Source: Massilia sp. PDC64 (lineage in GTDB: Bacteria > Pseudomonadota > Gammaproteobacteria > Burkholderiales > Burkholderiaceae_D). From it: 64,000 bases of DNA. The translations under genes were made by a program, and so were the position numbers. This document shows, in pieces, positions 36,722 through 44,961 of this stretch. Numbering within the stretch: the first letter of the stretch is position 1; every line of letters starts with the position of its first letter. The notes below the pieces were generated by a model. It was not told the origin of the DNA. It saw nothing but the letters and a program-made list of their open reading frames with translations, and made no database searches. The stretch lies in assembly GCF_900101265.1 (NCBI RefSeq), contig NZ_FMZS01000007.1:124001-188000 (forward strand), given 5' to 3'.

Positions 36722-37516
36722 TCAGGCCAGTTCGGGATACCCCAGCGCCCGCGCGCCCGCCTCCAGCCGTGCGATGCGCGCGTACTCCGTATCGTCGACG
36801 TGGCGGAAGGCTTCGATCCGCAGCGGTTCCATCGCGTCCTGCAACCGCTCGCCCGGCGCCAGCAGAGCCGCGCGCAGCCGCCGCACCCACGTGGCAGGCA
36901 CGGCGCTGCCCGCGATCAGCGGCAGGCCGGGAGACCGTGCCGACCAGCCGATCACTCTCAGGCCAGCGATCGCGGCCGGATCCTCGCCGCCGAGGTAGGC
37001 ATACGTCACGCAATCGATGGCGGCGATGTCCGCCTCGCCCGCGCGCACGAGACGCACGCTCCCCACATGGCTGCCGGTCCACGCCACCTGCTTGAAAAAG
37101 CGCCCGCCGCGCGCCAGCGGCGCCACCGCATGGCGCAGCGCGTTCATGCCGCTGTTCGAGTGACGCTCGTTGGCGGCGGCCACGCGGCCGCGCGCGTCTG
37201 CCAGCGTGCGGATGCCGCTGTCGGTACGGACGACGAACGCGCTCGCATAATCGCTGCCGGCGCACCCGGGCACGTCGAAACAGGGTGTCGCCACGAGCGC
37301 CGCGCGGCCCTGCAACGCGTGCAGGTACGGATAGCCGCACGTCTGGCTGAACAACAGGTCGGACCGCTGCCAGAACGCGGGCAGCGTCACGTCGCGCACG
37401 ACTTCTCCGACGCCTTCCAGGCCCGCCTGGTCCATCAGCGCGGCGAGCAACGTCTCGTAGCCGTCGCGCAGGCGCGGCGACACGTTGTACATCGGCAGGG
37501 CGATCTTCCAGGTCAC
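36722..37516 (-). CDS. PhnD-like phosphate/phosphonate-binding family protein without a signal peptide
   Basis: A 264-residue protein of the PhnD/periplasmic-binding-protein fold: LLFSQTCGYPYLHAL, DYASAFVVRTDSGIRTLAD, NSGMNALRHAVAPLA, and GEADIAAIDCVTYAYL are typical of the two-lobed ligand-binding family. GTG 37516 is the only start consistent with the fold (MTWKIALPMYN), and it overlaps the desaturase stop by 4 nt. There is no signal peptide or lipobox, so unlike ordinary transporter-binding proteins it would remain in the cytoplasm. No ABC permease or ATPase gene is adjacent. Its ligand and partner are unknown. Confidence 0.75.
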   Translation of the reverse strand: MTWKIALPMYNVSPRLRDGYETLLAALMDQAGLEGVGEVVRDVTLPAFWQRSDLLFSQTCGYPYLHALQGRAALVATPCFDVPGCAGSDYASAFVVRTDSGIRTLADARGRVAAANERHSNSGMNALRHAVAPLARGGRFFKQVAWTGSHVGSVRLVRAGEADIAAIDCVTYAYLGGEDPAAIAGLRVIGWSARSPGLPLIAGSAVPATWVRRLRAALLAPGERLQDAMEPLRIEAFRHVDDTEYARIARLEAGARALGYPELA

Positions 37517-38478
37517 GAGACCTCCGGAACGTGCGGATGCACGGGTGCGTCGATGGCGCGCCAACCGTGGCGGCGTGCGAGGTCGCCGTAGCCGTCGAAA
37601 TGAAAGTGACCGTTGCGCGCGAGGTACTCGGCGCGGCGCGCATGGTACACGCGCGGCAGCAGATACCACGGCAGCGACGGCAGGTCGTGATGCACGAGGT
37701 GCAGGTTGTTGTTCAGGAAGAGCAGCCGGAGCAGCGGATCCGCCTCGTTCAGCACGATGCGCTCCTTGTCGCGCGCAGCGGGCCGGTGTTCGTAGAACGA
37801 GCGCACCATCGCCAGCGACTGCGCGGGGTACGAGACCGCGATCAGGAAATACAGCGCGCTCACGCCGCAGCGTTCCTGCATCCACCACAGCAGCGCGGCC
37901 AGCAGGGCCGAATGCGCCAGCCACATCGGCACGTCGCGCCACTCGCCGCGCAGCGGCCGGCGCACGGCGTCGATCCACGTGGCGCCGACGGCGAGCGCCG
38001 GCCCCACGAGCAGGCGGCCGAAGAAGGTCTTGTTGAACCAGTGCAGGCGGCGGCGCAGCGGGCCCATCTCGCCCCATGCGGCCGGCGACACGTACCAGCT
38101 TTCCGTGTCGCGCTCGGGCATCGTCAACTGGGAATCGTCGTGGTGGCGCAGGTGGCTGTCGCGGTACAGGCCGTACGGATACCACACGGCCAGCGGCAAA
38201 TAGCCGAACAGCGCGTTGAGCCACGGGCGACGCGTCGGGTGGCCGTGGATCAGTTCGTGTTGCAGCGACATGTACCACGCGGTCCACCAGATCATCAGCG
38301 GCGTGCCGAGAACCGGGCCGATCGTTTGCCAGCACGCGAGCGTGCCGAACCAGCCGCCGTGGATGACGGCGATGAGGAGCCAGGTGGGCCATTCGGCGCG
38401 CCACAGCGGACGGGCGCGTTCGGCGGCGATGGTTTGGCGCTGGGTGTCGTCCAGGTAGGCGGAGCGTGGTGGTGCCAT
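37513..38478 (-). CDS. Membrane fatty acid desaturase
   Basis: The 321-residue integral membrane protein has the three histidine boxes of the di-iron desaturase/hydroxylase superfamily: HELIHGH, HLRHH and HLVHH. Several hydrophobic stretches around them (for example WLLIAVIHGGWFGTLACW) fit four or more membrane helices. ATG 38478 (MAPPRSAYL) is favoured because AAGGA is 5 nt upstream; ATG 38484 lies directly against that site. It would introduce double bonds or hydroxyl groups into acyl chains, with an unknown target. Translation is coupled to the PhnD-like gene. A TATACT -10-like hexamer lies at 38530-38525. Confidence 0.9.
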   Translation of the reverse strand: MAPPRSAYLDDTQRQTIAAERARPLWRAEWPTWLLIAVIHGGWFGTLACWQTIGPVLGTPLMIWWTAWYMSLQHELIHGHPTRRPWLNALFGYLPLAVWYPYGLYRDSHLRHHDDSQLTMPERDTESWYVSPAAWGEMGPLRRRLHWFNKTFFGRLLVGPALAVGATWIDAVRRPLRGEWRDVPMWLAHSALLAALLWWMQERCGVSALYFLIAVSYPAQSLAMVRSFYEHRPAARDKERIVLNEADPLLRLLFLNNNLHLVHHDLPSLPWYLLPRVYHARRAEYLARNGHFHFDGYGDLARRHGWRAIDAPVHPHVPEVS

Positions 38479-38626
38479 CTGCATCCTTCGGTTGCTTGTC
38501 GCGGGAACTCATCCCTTTGGAAAAAGTATAGGGATGCACGCTTAGTCGGAAAACGAAGATATTTGCGCTTCTTTATGCGAAATCTGCCTGTGCAAAACCG
38601 CACACCGTGCGTGCTCGTGCGCGGCC

Positions 38627-38654
38627 TTGTATGCATGCAACCGCCTCCTAGAAT
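38627..38654 (+). promoter_or_regulatory. Sigma-70-type promoter of the PHB depolymerase gene
   Basis: TTGTAT (38627-38632) and TAGAAT (38649-38654) are separated by 16 nt. Transcription would begin near 38661, and GGGGAG lies 8 nt before the ATG at 38693. Confidence 0.55.
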
Positions 38655-38692
38655 GAAACGCTGACAACAATCAAACAGAGGGGAGACAACGC

Positions 38693-40414
38693 ATGCGGCA
38701 TATCATTTCGCTCGTCCTGCTGGCGGGCGCAACCTGCACGGCGCAGGCCCAAGTCACGGCCGGGCCCGGCACATGGAGCGGCAACCAGACGTGGGCCGCC
38801 GACACCGTCAACGGCGGCAACCTGACGGGCTACTTCTACTGGCCGGCCACGCAGCCGGCGCTGAACGGCAAGCGCGCCCTCGTGCTCGTCCTGCACGGCT
38901 GCGCGCAGACAGCCGCCGGCGACGTCGTCGACAGCGGCAGCGACGGCGGCTTCAACTGGAAGAAGGCGGCGGACCAGTACGGCGCGATCATCCTGGCGCC
39001 GAATGCGACGGGCAATGTCTACAGCAATCATTGCTGGGATTACGCCAGCACGAACCACAACCGCACGTCGGGCCATGACGGTGTGCTGCTGGACCTGATC
39101 AAGCGTTTTACGGGCAATGCCCAGTACGCGATCGACCCGAACCAGGTCTATGTGGCGGGGCTGTCGTCGGGCGGCGGCGAGACGATGGCGCTCGGCTGCC
39201 TTGCGCCGGACGTGTTCGCCGGCGTGGGCATCAACGCGGGTCCGCCGCCGGGCACGACGACGACGCAGATCGGCGCCGTCCCGGCCGGCTACACGGCGAC
39301 CAATGCGGCCAACAACTGCAAGGCGCTCGCGGGCAGCAGCAGCGGTGCGTTCGCGAGCCAGATCGCGAGCGTCGTGTGGGGCACGAGCGATTACACGGTG
39401 TCGCAGCAATACGGTCCGATGGATGCGCAGGCCATGCGCCTCGTCTACGGCGGCACGTTCACGAAGGGACAATCGACGACGGTGGCGACGGGCGGCACGA
39501 GTGTCCCCTACACGGATGCGAACGGCAAGCTGCGCACGACGGAGGTCACGGTCAGCGGCATGGGCCATGCGTGGCCGGCCGGCAGCGGCGGGCAGAACAC
39601 GAACTTCGTCGACGCGACGCACGTGAACTATCCGGCCTTCGTGATGGATTTCTGGTTCAGGAACAACCTGCGGGCGGCACGCGCAGCGCCTCCCGTCGTC
39701 GACAGCTGCAACGCGAGCGTGTCCGGCACGACCGTCACCGTGTCCGGCAGCGGCACGGACAGCGCGGGCAGCATCTCGTCCTGGCGCGTCGTGCTGAACG
39801 GTCCCAGCGCCGTCAACGACACGGCCGCCGGCAGCGGCGCGAGTTTTACGAAGTCGTACACGAATCTCGCCAACGGCTATTACACGGGCAGCGTGACGGC
39901 GACGGACAGCGGCACGGGCCTCACGTCCAACGCCTGCTCCATCGCCCAGTTCCTCGTCGGGACACCGCCCGCGTTGCAGCCCCCGGCCGGCCTTGCGGTG
40001 GGCGCGACGACGTCGAACAGCGTGACCCTGACGTGGAATGCGGCCAGTGGCGCCACCGGCTATTACGTCTACCGCAACGGCAGCCGCGTGAATGCGAGCC
40101 CGGTGACGGCCACGTCGTACACGGATGGCGGGCTCGCGGCCAGCACGACGTACAACTACCAGGTGTCGGCCACGAACGGCAGCAGCGAGAGCGCGCTGTC
40201 GGCGGCGGTGGCGGGCACGACGGCCTCTAGCTGGACGTGCAGCGCGACGACGTCCGGCAACTACGCCCACGTGCAGGCGGGACGGGCCCACGACAGCGGC
40301 GGCTATGCGCTGGCCAACGGGTCGAACCAGAACATGGGACTCGACAACACGTTTTATACGAGTACGCTGGCGCAGACGGCGCCGGGCTATTACGTGATCG
40401 GCAGCTGCCCGTGA
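38693..40414 (+). CDS. Secreted PHB depolymerase-family esterase with a fibronectin type III domain
   Basis: The 573-residue enzyme has a signal peptide (residues 1-20, ending AQA) and an alpha/beta-hydrolase domain of the extracellular polyhydroxybutyrate depolymerase/feruloyl esterase family. The nucleophile motif is GLSSGGGE near residues 156-163, with an early LVLHGCAQT oxyanion segment and a late GMGHAWPAGSGG holding the His. A linker with a beta domain (about 325-420), a fibronectin III module (PPAGLAVGATTSNSVTLTW onward), and a C-terminal Cys-bounded module (CSATTSGNYAHVQAGRAH) follow, as in substrate-binding tails. It likely degrades extracellular PHB or a similar polyester. It ends in a convergent hairpin shared with tatC. 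Confidence 0.88.
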   Translation: MRHIISLVLLAGATCTAQAQVTAGPGTWSGNQTWAADTVNGGNLTGYFYWPATQPALNGKRALVLVLHGCAQTAAGDVVDSGSDGGFNWKKAADQYGAIILAPNATGNVYSNHCWDYASTNHNRTSGHDGVLLDLIKRFTGNAQYAIDPNQVYVAGLSSGGGETMALGCLAPDVFAGVGINAGPPPGTTTTQIGAVPAGYTATNAANNCKALAGSSSGAFASQIASVVWGTSDYTVSQQYGPMDAQAMRLVYGGTFTKGQSTTVATGGTSVPYTDANGKLRTTEVTVSGMGHAWPAGSGGQNTNFVDATHVNYPAFVMDFWFRNNLRAARAAPPVVDSCNASVSGTTVTVSGSGTDSAGSISSWRVVLNGPSAVNDTAAGSGASFTKSYTNLANGYYTGSVTATDSGTGLTSNACSIAQFLVGTPPALQPPAGLAVGATTSNSVTLTWNAASGATGYYVYRNGSRVNASPVTATSYTDGGLAASTTYNYQVSATNGSSESALSAAVAGTTASSWTCSATTSGNYAHVQAGRAHDSGGYALANGSNQNMGLDNTFYTSTLAQTAPGYYVIGSCP

Positions 40415-40420
40415 AACGAA

Positions 40421-40444
40421 CAACGGCGCCCGTGGGCGCCGTTG
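40421..40444. terminator. Shared hairpin between convergent phaZ-like gene and tatC
   Basis: A perfect 10-bp stem CAACGGCGCC/GGCGCCGTTG with a CGTG loop sits between the two convergent stops. U-tracts are short on both strands (GTTTGG and TTCGTTTC), so it may serve both directions weakly. Confidence 0.65.
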
Positions 40445-40451
40445 GTTTGGA

Positions 40452-41207
40452 TCAGGACTGTTCCTGCGGCGCCTGCGTGGCGCGCACGAAGATCGGCGCC
40501 ATCAGCAAGCCAAGCTCGAACAGCAGGCACATCGGAATGGCCAGCGCCAGTTGGCTGACGGCGTCCGGCGGCGTCACGATGGCGGCGATGACGAACGCGC
40601 CGACGATGGCGTACGGGCGGATCGAACGCAGCTTCTCGACGCTGACGATGCCCATCCGGACGAGGATTACGACGACGACCGGCACCTCGAACGTGGCGCC
40701 GAACGCGAGGCACATGGACATCACGAAGTCGAGGTAGTTCTCGATGTCCGGCATCACGGCGATGGAATTCGGCGAGAAGTTGCCGATGAAGTGGAACACG
40801 CGGCCGAACACGAAGAAATAGCAGAACGCGACGCCGGCGATGAACAGGATCGACGACGAGATCACGAGCGGCAGCACGAGCCGCTTTTCGTGCGCGTACA
40901 GCCCGGGCGCGACGAACGCCCAGACTTGATAAAACACCCACGGCAGCGCGAGGATGAAGGCGATCAGCAGCGTGACCTTCATCGGCACGAGGAACGGCGC
41001 GACGACGCCCGTCGCGATCATCTTGGAGCCGGCCGGCAGCGCGGCCAGCATCGGGGCGGCGAGAAAATCGTAGATGCGTGCCGGGCCCGGCCACAGCATC
41101 AGCACGATGCACGCGAGGACGATGCCGTACGTCGCCTTGATCAGGCGGTCGCGCAGCTCGACCAGGTGGGAGATGAAGGTTTCTTCGCCCGCGGTTTCTT
41201 CAGTCAT
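40452..41207 (-). CDS. tatC: Sec-independent protein translocase subunit TatC
   Basis: The 251-residue core Tat receptor spans the inner membrane six times and, with TatB, recognises twin-arginine signal peptides. The N-terminus EETFISHLVELRDRLIKA is the conserved cytoplasmic segment, and PWVFYQVWAFVAPGLY and the later LALAIPMCLLFELGL stretches are family hallmarks. It is the last gene of the tatABC set, 34 nt after tatB, and closes the long his-tat transcription block. Confidence 0.97.
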   Translation of the reverse strand: MTEETAGEETFISHLVELRDRLIKATYGIVLACIVLMLWPGPARIYDFLAAPMLAALPAGSKMIATGVVAPFLVPMKVTLLIAFILALPWVFYQVWAFVAPGLYAHEKRLVLPLVISSSILFIAGVAFCYFFVFGRVFHFIGNFSPNSIAVMPDIENYLDFVMSMCLAFGATFEVPVVVVILVRMGIVSVEKLRSIRPYAIVGAFVIAAIVTPPDAVSQLALAIPMCLLFELGLLMAPIFVRATQAPQEQS

Positions 41208-41241
41208 CTGGCGCTAGAGCGGCGCCCAACGGCGGCCGTCA

Positions 41242-41748
41242 TCAGAAAAATTTGGTGTTGGAGGTGGCGCCGGGACGGAACTTGCGCACGCGCGCGGCGC
41301 CGGACAGAACGTGCTGGCGCGTGCCCTGGCGGTTCTTGTACCAGGCGGGCACGCTCGACGTCTTCGCCAGCTTCTTGCGGCGGAAATCGCGCGCCTTGCG
41401 CTCGATGTCGTCCGTCGAGGCCGTCGTCGGCATCACGGCCGTGTCGCCGCGCCAGGCGGACTCGACCTCGTCCATGTGGGTCGAGACGGTGTTCTCGACC
41501 TCGGACTTGAACGTTTCGACCTCGGACTTGAAGCTTTGCGCGCTGTCCTGGATATCCTTGTGCAGGTTGCGCAATTCTTCCATCTCGATCTCGCGCGAGA
41601 CCTCCGACTTCACGTCGTGCAGGTAACGCTGGGCGCGGCCGTACAGGGTGCCGGCCATGCGCGCCACCTTAGGCAATTTCTCGGGGCCAATCACGACCAG
41701 CGCCACCGCGCCGATGATGGCGAGTTTGGTAAGACCGAGATCGATCAT
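41242..41748 (-). CDS. tatB: Sec-independent protein translocase subunit TatB
   Basis: A 168-residue protein with a single N-terminal membrane helix (MIDLGLTKLAIIGAVALVVIG), the conserved Glu-Lys-Leu-Pro-like PEKLPKVARMAG hinge, and a long amphipathic helix rich in Glu/Lys (SEVSREIEMEELRNLHKDI). This layout distinguishes TatB from the shorter TatA. The C-terminal 60 residues are basic and probably disordered. It is placed between tatA and tatC as usual. Confidence 0.95.
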   Translation of the reverse strand: MIDLGLTKLAIIGAVALVVIGPEKLPKVARMAGTLYGRAQRYLHDVKSEVSREIEMEELRNLHKDIQDSAQSFKSEVETFKSEVENTVSTHMDEVESAWRGDTAVMPTTASTDDIERKARDFRRKKLAKTSSVPAWYKNRQGTRQHVLSGAARVRKFRPGATSNTKFF

Positions 41749-41778
41749 GCGGGGTCGGGCATGGGATTAATGGCGGGC

Positions 41779-42021
41779 TTAGTGGCGCGTTTTTTCGCGT
41801 GCGTCGACGTCGATGGTCGACTTGTCGGCAACCTGCTGCGCGGTCTGTTGCGCCGTCTGGCTGGCCGGCGTCTTGCCCTCTTCCTCGCCCTTCATGCCAT
41901 CCTTGAAACCCTTGACGGCCTTGCCCAGGTCCGAGCCCGCATTGCGCAGCTTGCCCGTACCGAACACCACCACCACCACGACCAGCACGATCAACCAGTG
42001 CCAGAGACTCATCGAACCCAT
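41779..42021 (-). CDS. tatA: Sec-independent protein translocase subunit TatA
   Basis: The 80-residue pore-forming Tat subunit has a short membrane helix (WHWLIVLVVVVVVFGTGKL), followed by the FGxxKL-type hinge and an amphipathic helix (GSDLGKAVKGFKDGMKG). ATG 42021 is preceded by GGAG at 7 nt. It follows hinT by 97 nt, in a gap containing a TATACT hexamer at 42079-42074 that could be part of a promoter, though no good -35 accompanies it. Confidence 0.95.
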   Translation of the reverse strand: MGSMSLWHWLIVLVVVVVVFGTGKLRNAGSDLGKAVKGFKDGMKGEEEGKTPASQTAQQTAQQVADKSTIDVDAREKTRH

Positions 42022-42118
42022 TGTTTTCTCCTTGCCGGGCGGCAGCCCGATCAGCGTAAGCTAAACCTACGCCAGTATAAGCCATGCAGGGCGGGAATGC
42101 CCTCTTTCCTTTGGGGAA

Positions 42119-42493
42119 TTACGTACCGAGACCACGCCACGGACGCGGCCCGCCGTAGACGTGCAGGTGCAGGTGGTACACCTCCTGCCCGCCGTCCGGA
42201 CCGACGTTGAACAGCGTCTTGTAGCCGCCGCTGCGGTGGCCGTCCGGGCCGGTCTTGACCGCGATGCCATGCTCGGCCGCCAGCTTCGGCGCCAGCGCCA
42301 GCATCTTGCCCAGCACGGGCGCGTGCGCATCCGTGCAGTCGGACAGGGTGGCCACGTGCTGCTTCGGGATCACGAGCAGGTGGACGGGCGCGGCCGGGTT
42401 GATGTCCTTGAACGCGAGCAGTTCGTCGTCCTCGTACACCACGCTGGCCGGGATCTGCTTGGCGACGATCTTGCAGAAGATGCAGTTATCCAT
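42119..42493 (-). CDS. hinT: HIT-family nucleotide hydrolase HinT
   Basis: A 124-residue purine nucleoside phosphoramidase-type HIT protein. It begins MDNCIFCKIVAKQIPA, with the conserved Cys pair region, and carries the histidine triad HLHLHVYGG near its C-terminus. Family members hydrolyse adenosine phosphoramidates and aminoacyl-AMPs. ATG 42493 matches the HIT start, although the frame is open further upstream. It is 14 nt after hisE and therefore likely part of the his transcript, an arrangement common in Betaproteobacteria. Confidence 0.95.
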   Translation of the reverse strand: MDNCIFCKIVAKQIPASVVYEDDELLAFKDINPAAPVHLLVIPKQHVATLSDCTDAHAPVLGKMLALAPKLAAEHGIAVKTGPDGHRSGGYKTLFNVGPDGGQEVYHLHLHVYGGPRPWRGLGT

Positions 42494-42507
42494 GTTCTCT
42501 CCAGGTC

Positions 42508-42849
42508 TTAGTCTTTGGGACGCGAGGCCTTCTCTTCGATGCCGGAAATGCCTTCGCGCCGCGCCAGTTCGTCCAGCACCTGCTGCGGCGTGAGGCCGAA
42601 TTGCGCCAGCAGGACGATCGAATGGAACCACAGGTCGGCCGTCTCGTACAGCAGCTTCGACGCGTCGGCACCGGCGCGCACGTCCTTCGCGGCCATCACG
42701 GTCTCGACGGCTTCCTCGCCGATCTTTTTCAGGATGGCGTCGTCGCCCTTGGCGAACAGTTTCGCCACGTACGAGGCCGCCGGGTCGCCGCCGTTGGCCG
42801 GCTTGCGGGATTCGATGACGGCCGCCAGGCGTTCCAGTTGCGTGCTCAT
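42508..42849 (-). CDS. hisE: Phosphoribosyl-ATP pyrophosphatase HisE
   Basis: The 113-residue enzyme hydrolyses phosphoribosyl-ATP to phosphoribosyl-AMP, the second step of histidine synthesis. It shows the MazG-like helical fold with KKIGEEAVETVMAAK and YETADLWFHSIVLLAQFG, which carry the Mg2+-binding acidic residues. It is a separate gene from hisI, the usual arrangement in Betaproteobacteria. Its ATG overlaps the hisI stop by 1 nt. Confidence 0.97.
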   Translation of the reverse strand: MSTQLERLAAVIESRKPANGGDPAASYVAKLFAKGDDAILKKIGEEAVETVMAAKDVRAGADASKLLYETADLWFHSIVLLAQFGLTPQQVLDELARREGISGIEEKASRPKD

Positions 42850-43295
42850 TATTTCTTCTTCGGGTTGGTGTAGATGGTGTCCGGATCCTGCAGCACGGGC
42901 TCGACGCTGTTCCAGTCGCCGTTCTCGAACTTCTGGAAGAAGCAGGAATGGCGGCCGGTGTGGCAGGCGATGCCGCCGGCCTGCTCGACCTTCAGCAGCA
43001 CGACGTCTTCGTCGCAGTCGAGGCGGATTTCCAGCACTTTCTGCACGTGGCCAGACTCTTCGCCCTTGTGCCACAACTTCTTGCGCGAGCGGCTCCAGTA
43101 CACGGCCTCGCCAAGCTCCACGGTCTTGGCCAGGGCTTCGCGGTTCATCCAGGCGAACATCAGGATGTCGCCGGTGGCGGCTTCCTGGGCGATCACCGGC
43201 ACGAGGCCATGCTCGTCCCATTGGACTTTCTTGAGCCAGGGCTGGGCCGGGATCGTCGGGGGGGTGGTCGGTGTCACCATGGTCGTCGGTTCCAT
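42849..43295 (-). CDS. hisI: Phosphoribosyl-AMP cyclohydrolase HisI
   Basis: The 148-residue enzyme opens the adenine ring of phosphoribosyl-AMP, the third histidine step. The zinc/metal ligands are visible in RLDCDEDVVLLKVEQ, with GGIACHTGRHSCFFQKF carrying the Cys/His motif, and MNREALAKTVELGEAVYWSRSRK-like core sequence earlier. ATG 43295 (MEPTTMVTP) was chosen; a second in-frame ATG at 43280 is possible because neither has a strong ribosome site. It starts 3 nt after the hisF stop. Confidence 0.96.
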   Translation of the reverse strand: MEPTTMVTPTTPPTIPAQPWLKKVQWDEHGLVPVIAQEAATGDILMFAWMNREALAKTVELGEAVYWSRSRKKLWHKGEESGHVQKVLEIRLDCDEDVVLLKVEQAGGIACHTGRHSCFFQKFENGDWNSVEPVLQDPDTIYTNPKKK

Positions 43296-43298
43296 CAA

Positions 43299-44060
43299 TC
43301 AGTCGAGGCGCATCGGGATGCCGCGGTCGGCCATGAAGCGCTTGGCTTCGCCGACCGTGTGCTGCCCGTAGTGGAAGATGCTCGCGGCCAGTACGGCGTC
43401 GGCATGCCCTTCCAGCACGCCGTCGGCGAGATCCTTCAGGCCGCCCACGCCGCCCGAGGCGATCACGGGGATGCCGACGGCGTCCGAGACGGCGCGCGTC
43501 AGGCCCAGGTCGAAGCCGACCTTGGTGCCGTCGCGGTCCATGCTGGTCAAGAGCAGTTCGCCGGCGCCCAGGCTTTCCATCTTGCGGGCCCATTCGACGG
43601 CATCGATGCCGGTCGGGTTGCGGCCGCCGTGGGTAAACACTTCCCACTTGCCGGGCGCGACCTGCTTGGCGTCGATGGCGACGACGATGCACTGCGCGCC
43701 GTGTTTCTGCGACGCGTCGTACACGAGCTGCGGGTTGGTCACGGCCGAGGTGTTCATCGACACCTTGTCCGCGCCGGCGTTCAGCAGGCGGCGCACGTCC
43801 TCGACCTTGCGCACGCCGCCGCCCACGGTCAGCGGGATGAACACGGTCGATGCCACCGCTTCGATGATCGGCAGAATCAGGTCGCGGCCGTCGGACGAGG
43901 CGGTGATGTCGAGGAAGGTGATCTCGTCGGCGCCCTGCTCGTTGTAGCGGCGTGCGATCTCGACGGGGTCGCCGGCATCGCGCAGTTCGGTGAAGTTGAC
44001 GCCCTTGACCACGCGGCCGCCGGTGACGTCCAGGCAGGGGATGATGCGTTTTGCGAGCAT
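43299..44060 (-). CDS. hisF: Imidazole glycerol phosphate synthase subunit HisF
   Basis: The 253-residue (beta/alpha)8-barrel cyclase uses ammonia delivered by HisH to convert PRFAR into imidazole glycerol phosphate and AICAR. The catalytic Asp11 lies in MLAKRIIPCLDVTGGRVVKG, and the phosphate-binding loops VIASGGVGGLKDLADG and SDGRDLILP are present. It works as a heterodimer with hisH, located upstream in the same operon. A REP-like element fills most of the 99-nt gap to hisA. Confidence 0.98.
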   Translation of the reverse strand: MLAKRIIPCLDVTGGRVVKGVNFTELRDAGDPVEIARRYNEQGADEITFLDITASSDGRDLILPIIEAVASTVFIPLTVGGGVRKVEDVRRLLNAGADKVSMNTSAVTNPQLVYDASQKHGAQCIVVAIDAKQVAPGKWEVFTHGGRNPTGIDAVEWARKMESLGAGELLLTSMDRDGTKVGFDLGLTRAVSDAVGIPVIASGGVGGLKDLADGVLEGHADAVLAASIFHYGQHTVGEAKRFMADRGIPMRLD

Positions 44061-44076
44061 AAGAGTACTAAGTTAG

Positions 44077-44138
44077 CGTCGTCCCCGCGAAGGCGGGGAC
44101 CCAAGTTCTATTGGGCCCCTGCCTCCGCAGGGGCGACG
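44077..44138. repeat. REP-like inverted-pair repeat between hisA and hisF
   Basis: Two 29-nt palindromic halves in opposite orientation: 44077-44105 contains CCCCGCGAAGGCGGGGACCC and 44110-44138 contains its inverted relative (GGGCCCCTGCCTCCGCAGGG). A similar pair lies between hisG and murA. These GC-rich palindromes are typical of dispersed bacterial REP elements and could fold in the mRNA. Confidence 0.85.
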
Positions 44139-44159
44139 GTTTTGAGGGCGGTGGCCGAA

Positions 44160-44936
44160 TTACGCCTGCGCGCCCTCGGTGAGTTCATCCGCACGTTCCT
44201 GCGCGCTGGCCAGGTCGAGCGTGCCTTCGTAGATCGAGCGGCCGCAGATCACGCCTTCGATGCCCTCGTCCTGCACGGCGCACAGGGCTTCCACGTCGGC
44301 CAGGTTGTGCAGGCCGCCCGAAGCGATGATGGGGATCTTGACGGCCTGCGCCAGGCGCACGGTCGCTTCGATGTTCACGCCGCCCATCATGCCGTCGCGG
44401 CCGATGTCGGTGTAGATGATCGATTCCACGCCGTAGCCTTCGAATTTCTTCGCCAGGTCGATGACTTCATGGCCGGACATCTTGCTCCAGCCGTCGGTCG
44501 CAACCTTGCCGTCCTTGGCGTCCAGGCCGACGATGATGCTGCCCGGGAAGGCGCCGCAGGCGTCGTGCAGGAAGCCCGGGTTCTTGACGGCCGCGGTACC
44601 CACGATGATGTAGGTGATGCCGTCGTCCAGGTAGCGCTCGATGGTGTCCAGGTCGCGGATGCCGCCACCCAGCTGGACCGGGATCTCGTCCAGGTCGTTG
44701 TCTTCGGCGTACTCCTGCACGACTTGCAGGATCGATTTGATCGCCTCTTCGTTCTTCGGTTTGCCCGCGAACGCACCGTTCAGGTCGACCAGGTGCAGAC
44801 GGCGCGCACCCTTCTTGAGCCAGTGCAGCGCCATCTCGGCGGGATCTTCGGAGAACACGGTGGCGAGGTCCATGTCGCCCTGTTTCAGGCGAACGCAGTG
44901 ACCGTCTTTCAGGTCGATGGCGGGGATCAGCAGCAT
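44160..44936 (-). CDS. hisA: ProFAR isomerase HisA
   Basis: A 258-residue (beta/alpha)8-barrel isomerase that opens the ribose of ProFAR to PRFAR, the fourth histidine step. The catalytic Asp8 is in MLLIPAIDLKDGHCVRL, and the phosphate loops VQLGGGIRDLDTIERYL and IIASGGLHNLADVEAL match HisA. A second Asp in YTDIGRDGMMGG completes the active site. ATG 44936 is 25 nt after the hisH stop. Confidence 0.98.
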   Translation of the reverse strand: MLLIPAIDLKDGHCVRLKQGDMDLATVFSEDPAEMALHWLKKGARRLHLVDLNGAFAGKPKNEEAIKSILQVVQEYAEDNDLDEIPVQLGGGIRDLDTIERYLDDGITYIIVGTAAVKNPGFLHDACGAFPGSIIVGLDAKDGKVATDGWSKMSGHEVIDLAKKFEGYGVESIIYTDIGRDGMMGGVNIEATVRLAQAVKIPIIASGGLHNLADVEALCAVQDEGIEGVICGRSIYEGTLDLASAQERADELTEGAQA

Positions 44937-44961
44937 GGTCGTAGTCGGTTGATTAGGTAAC

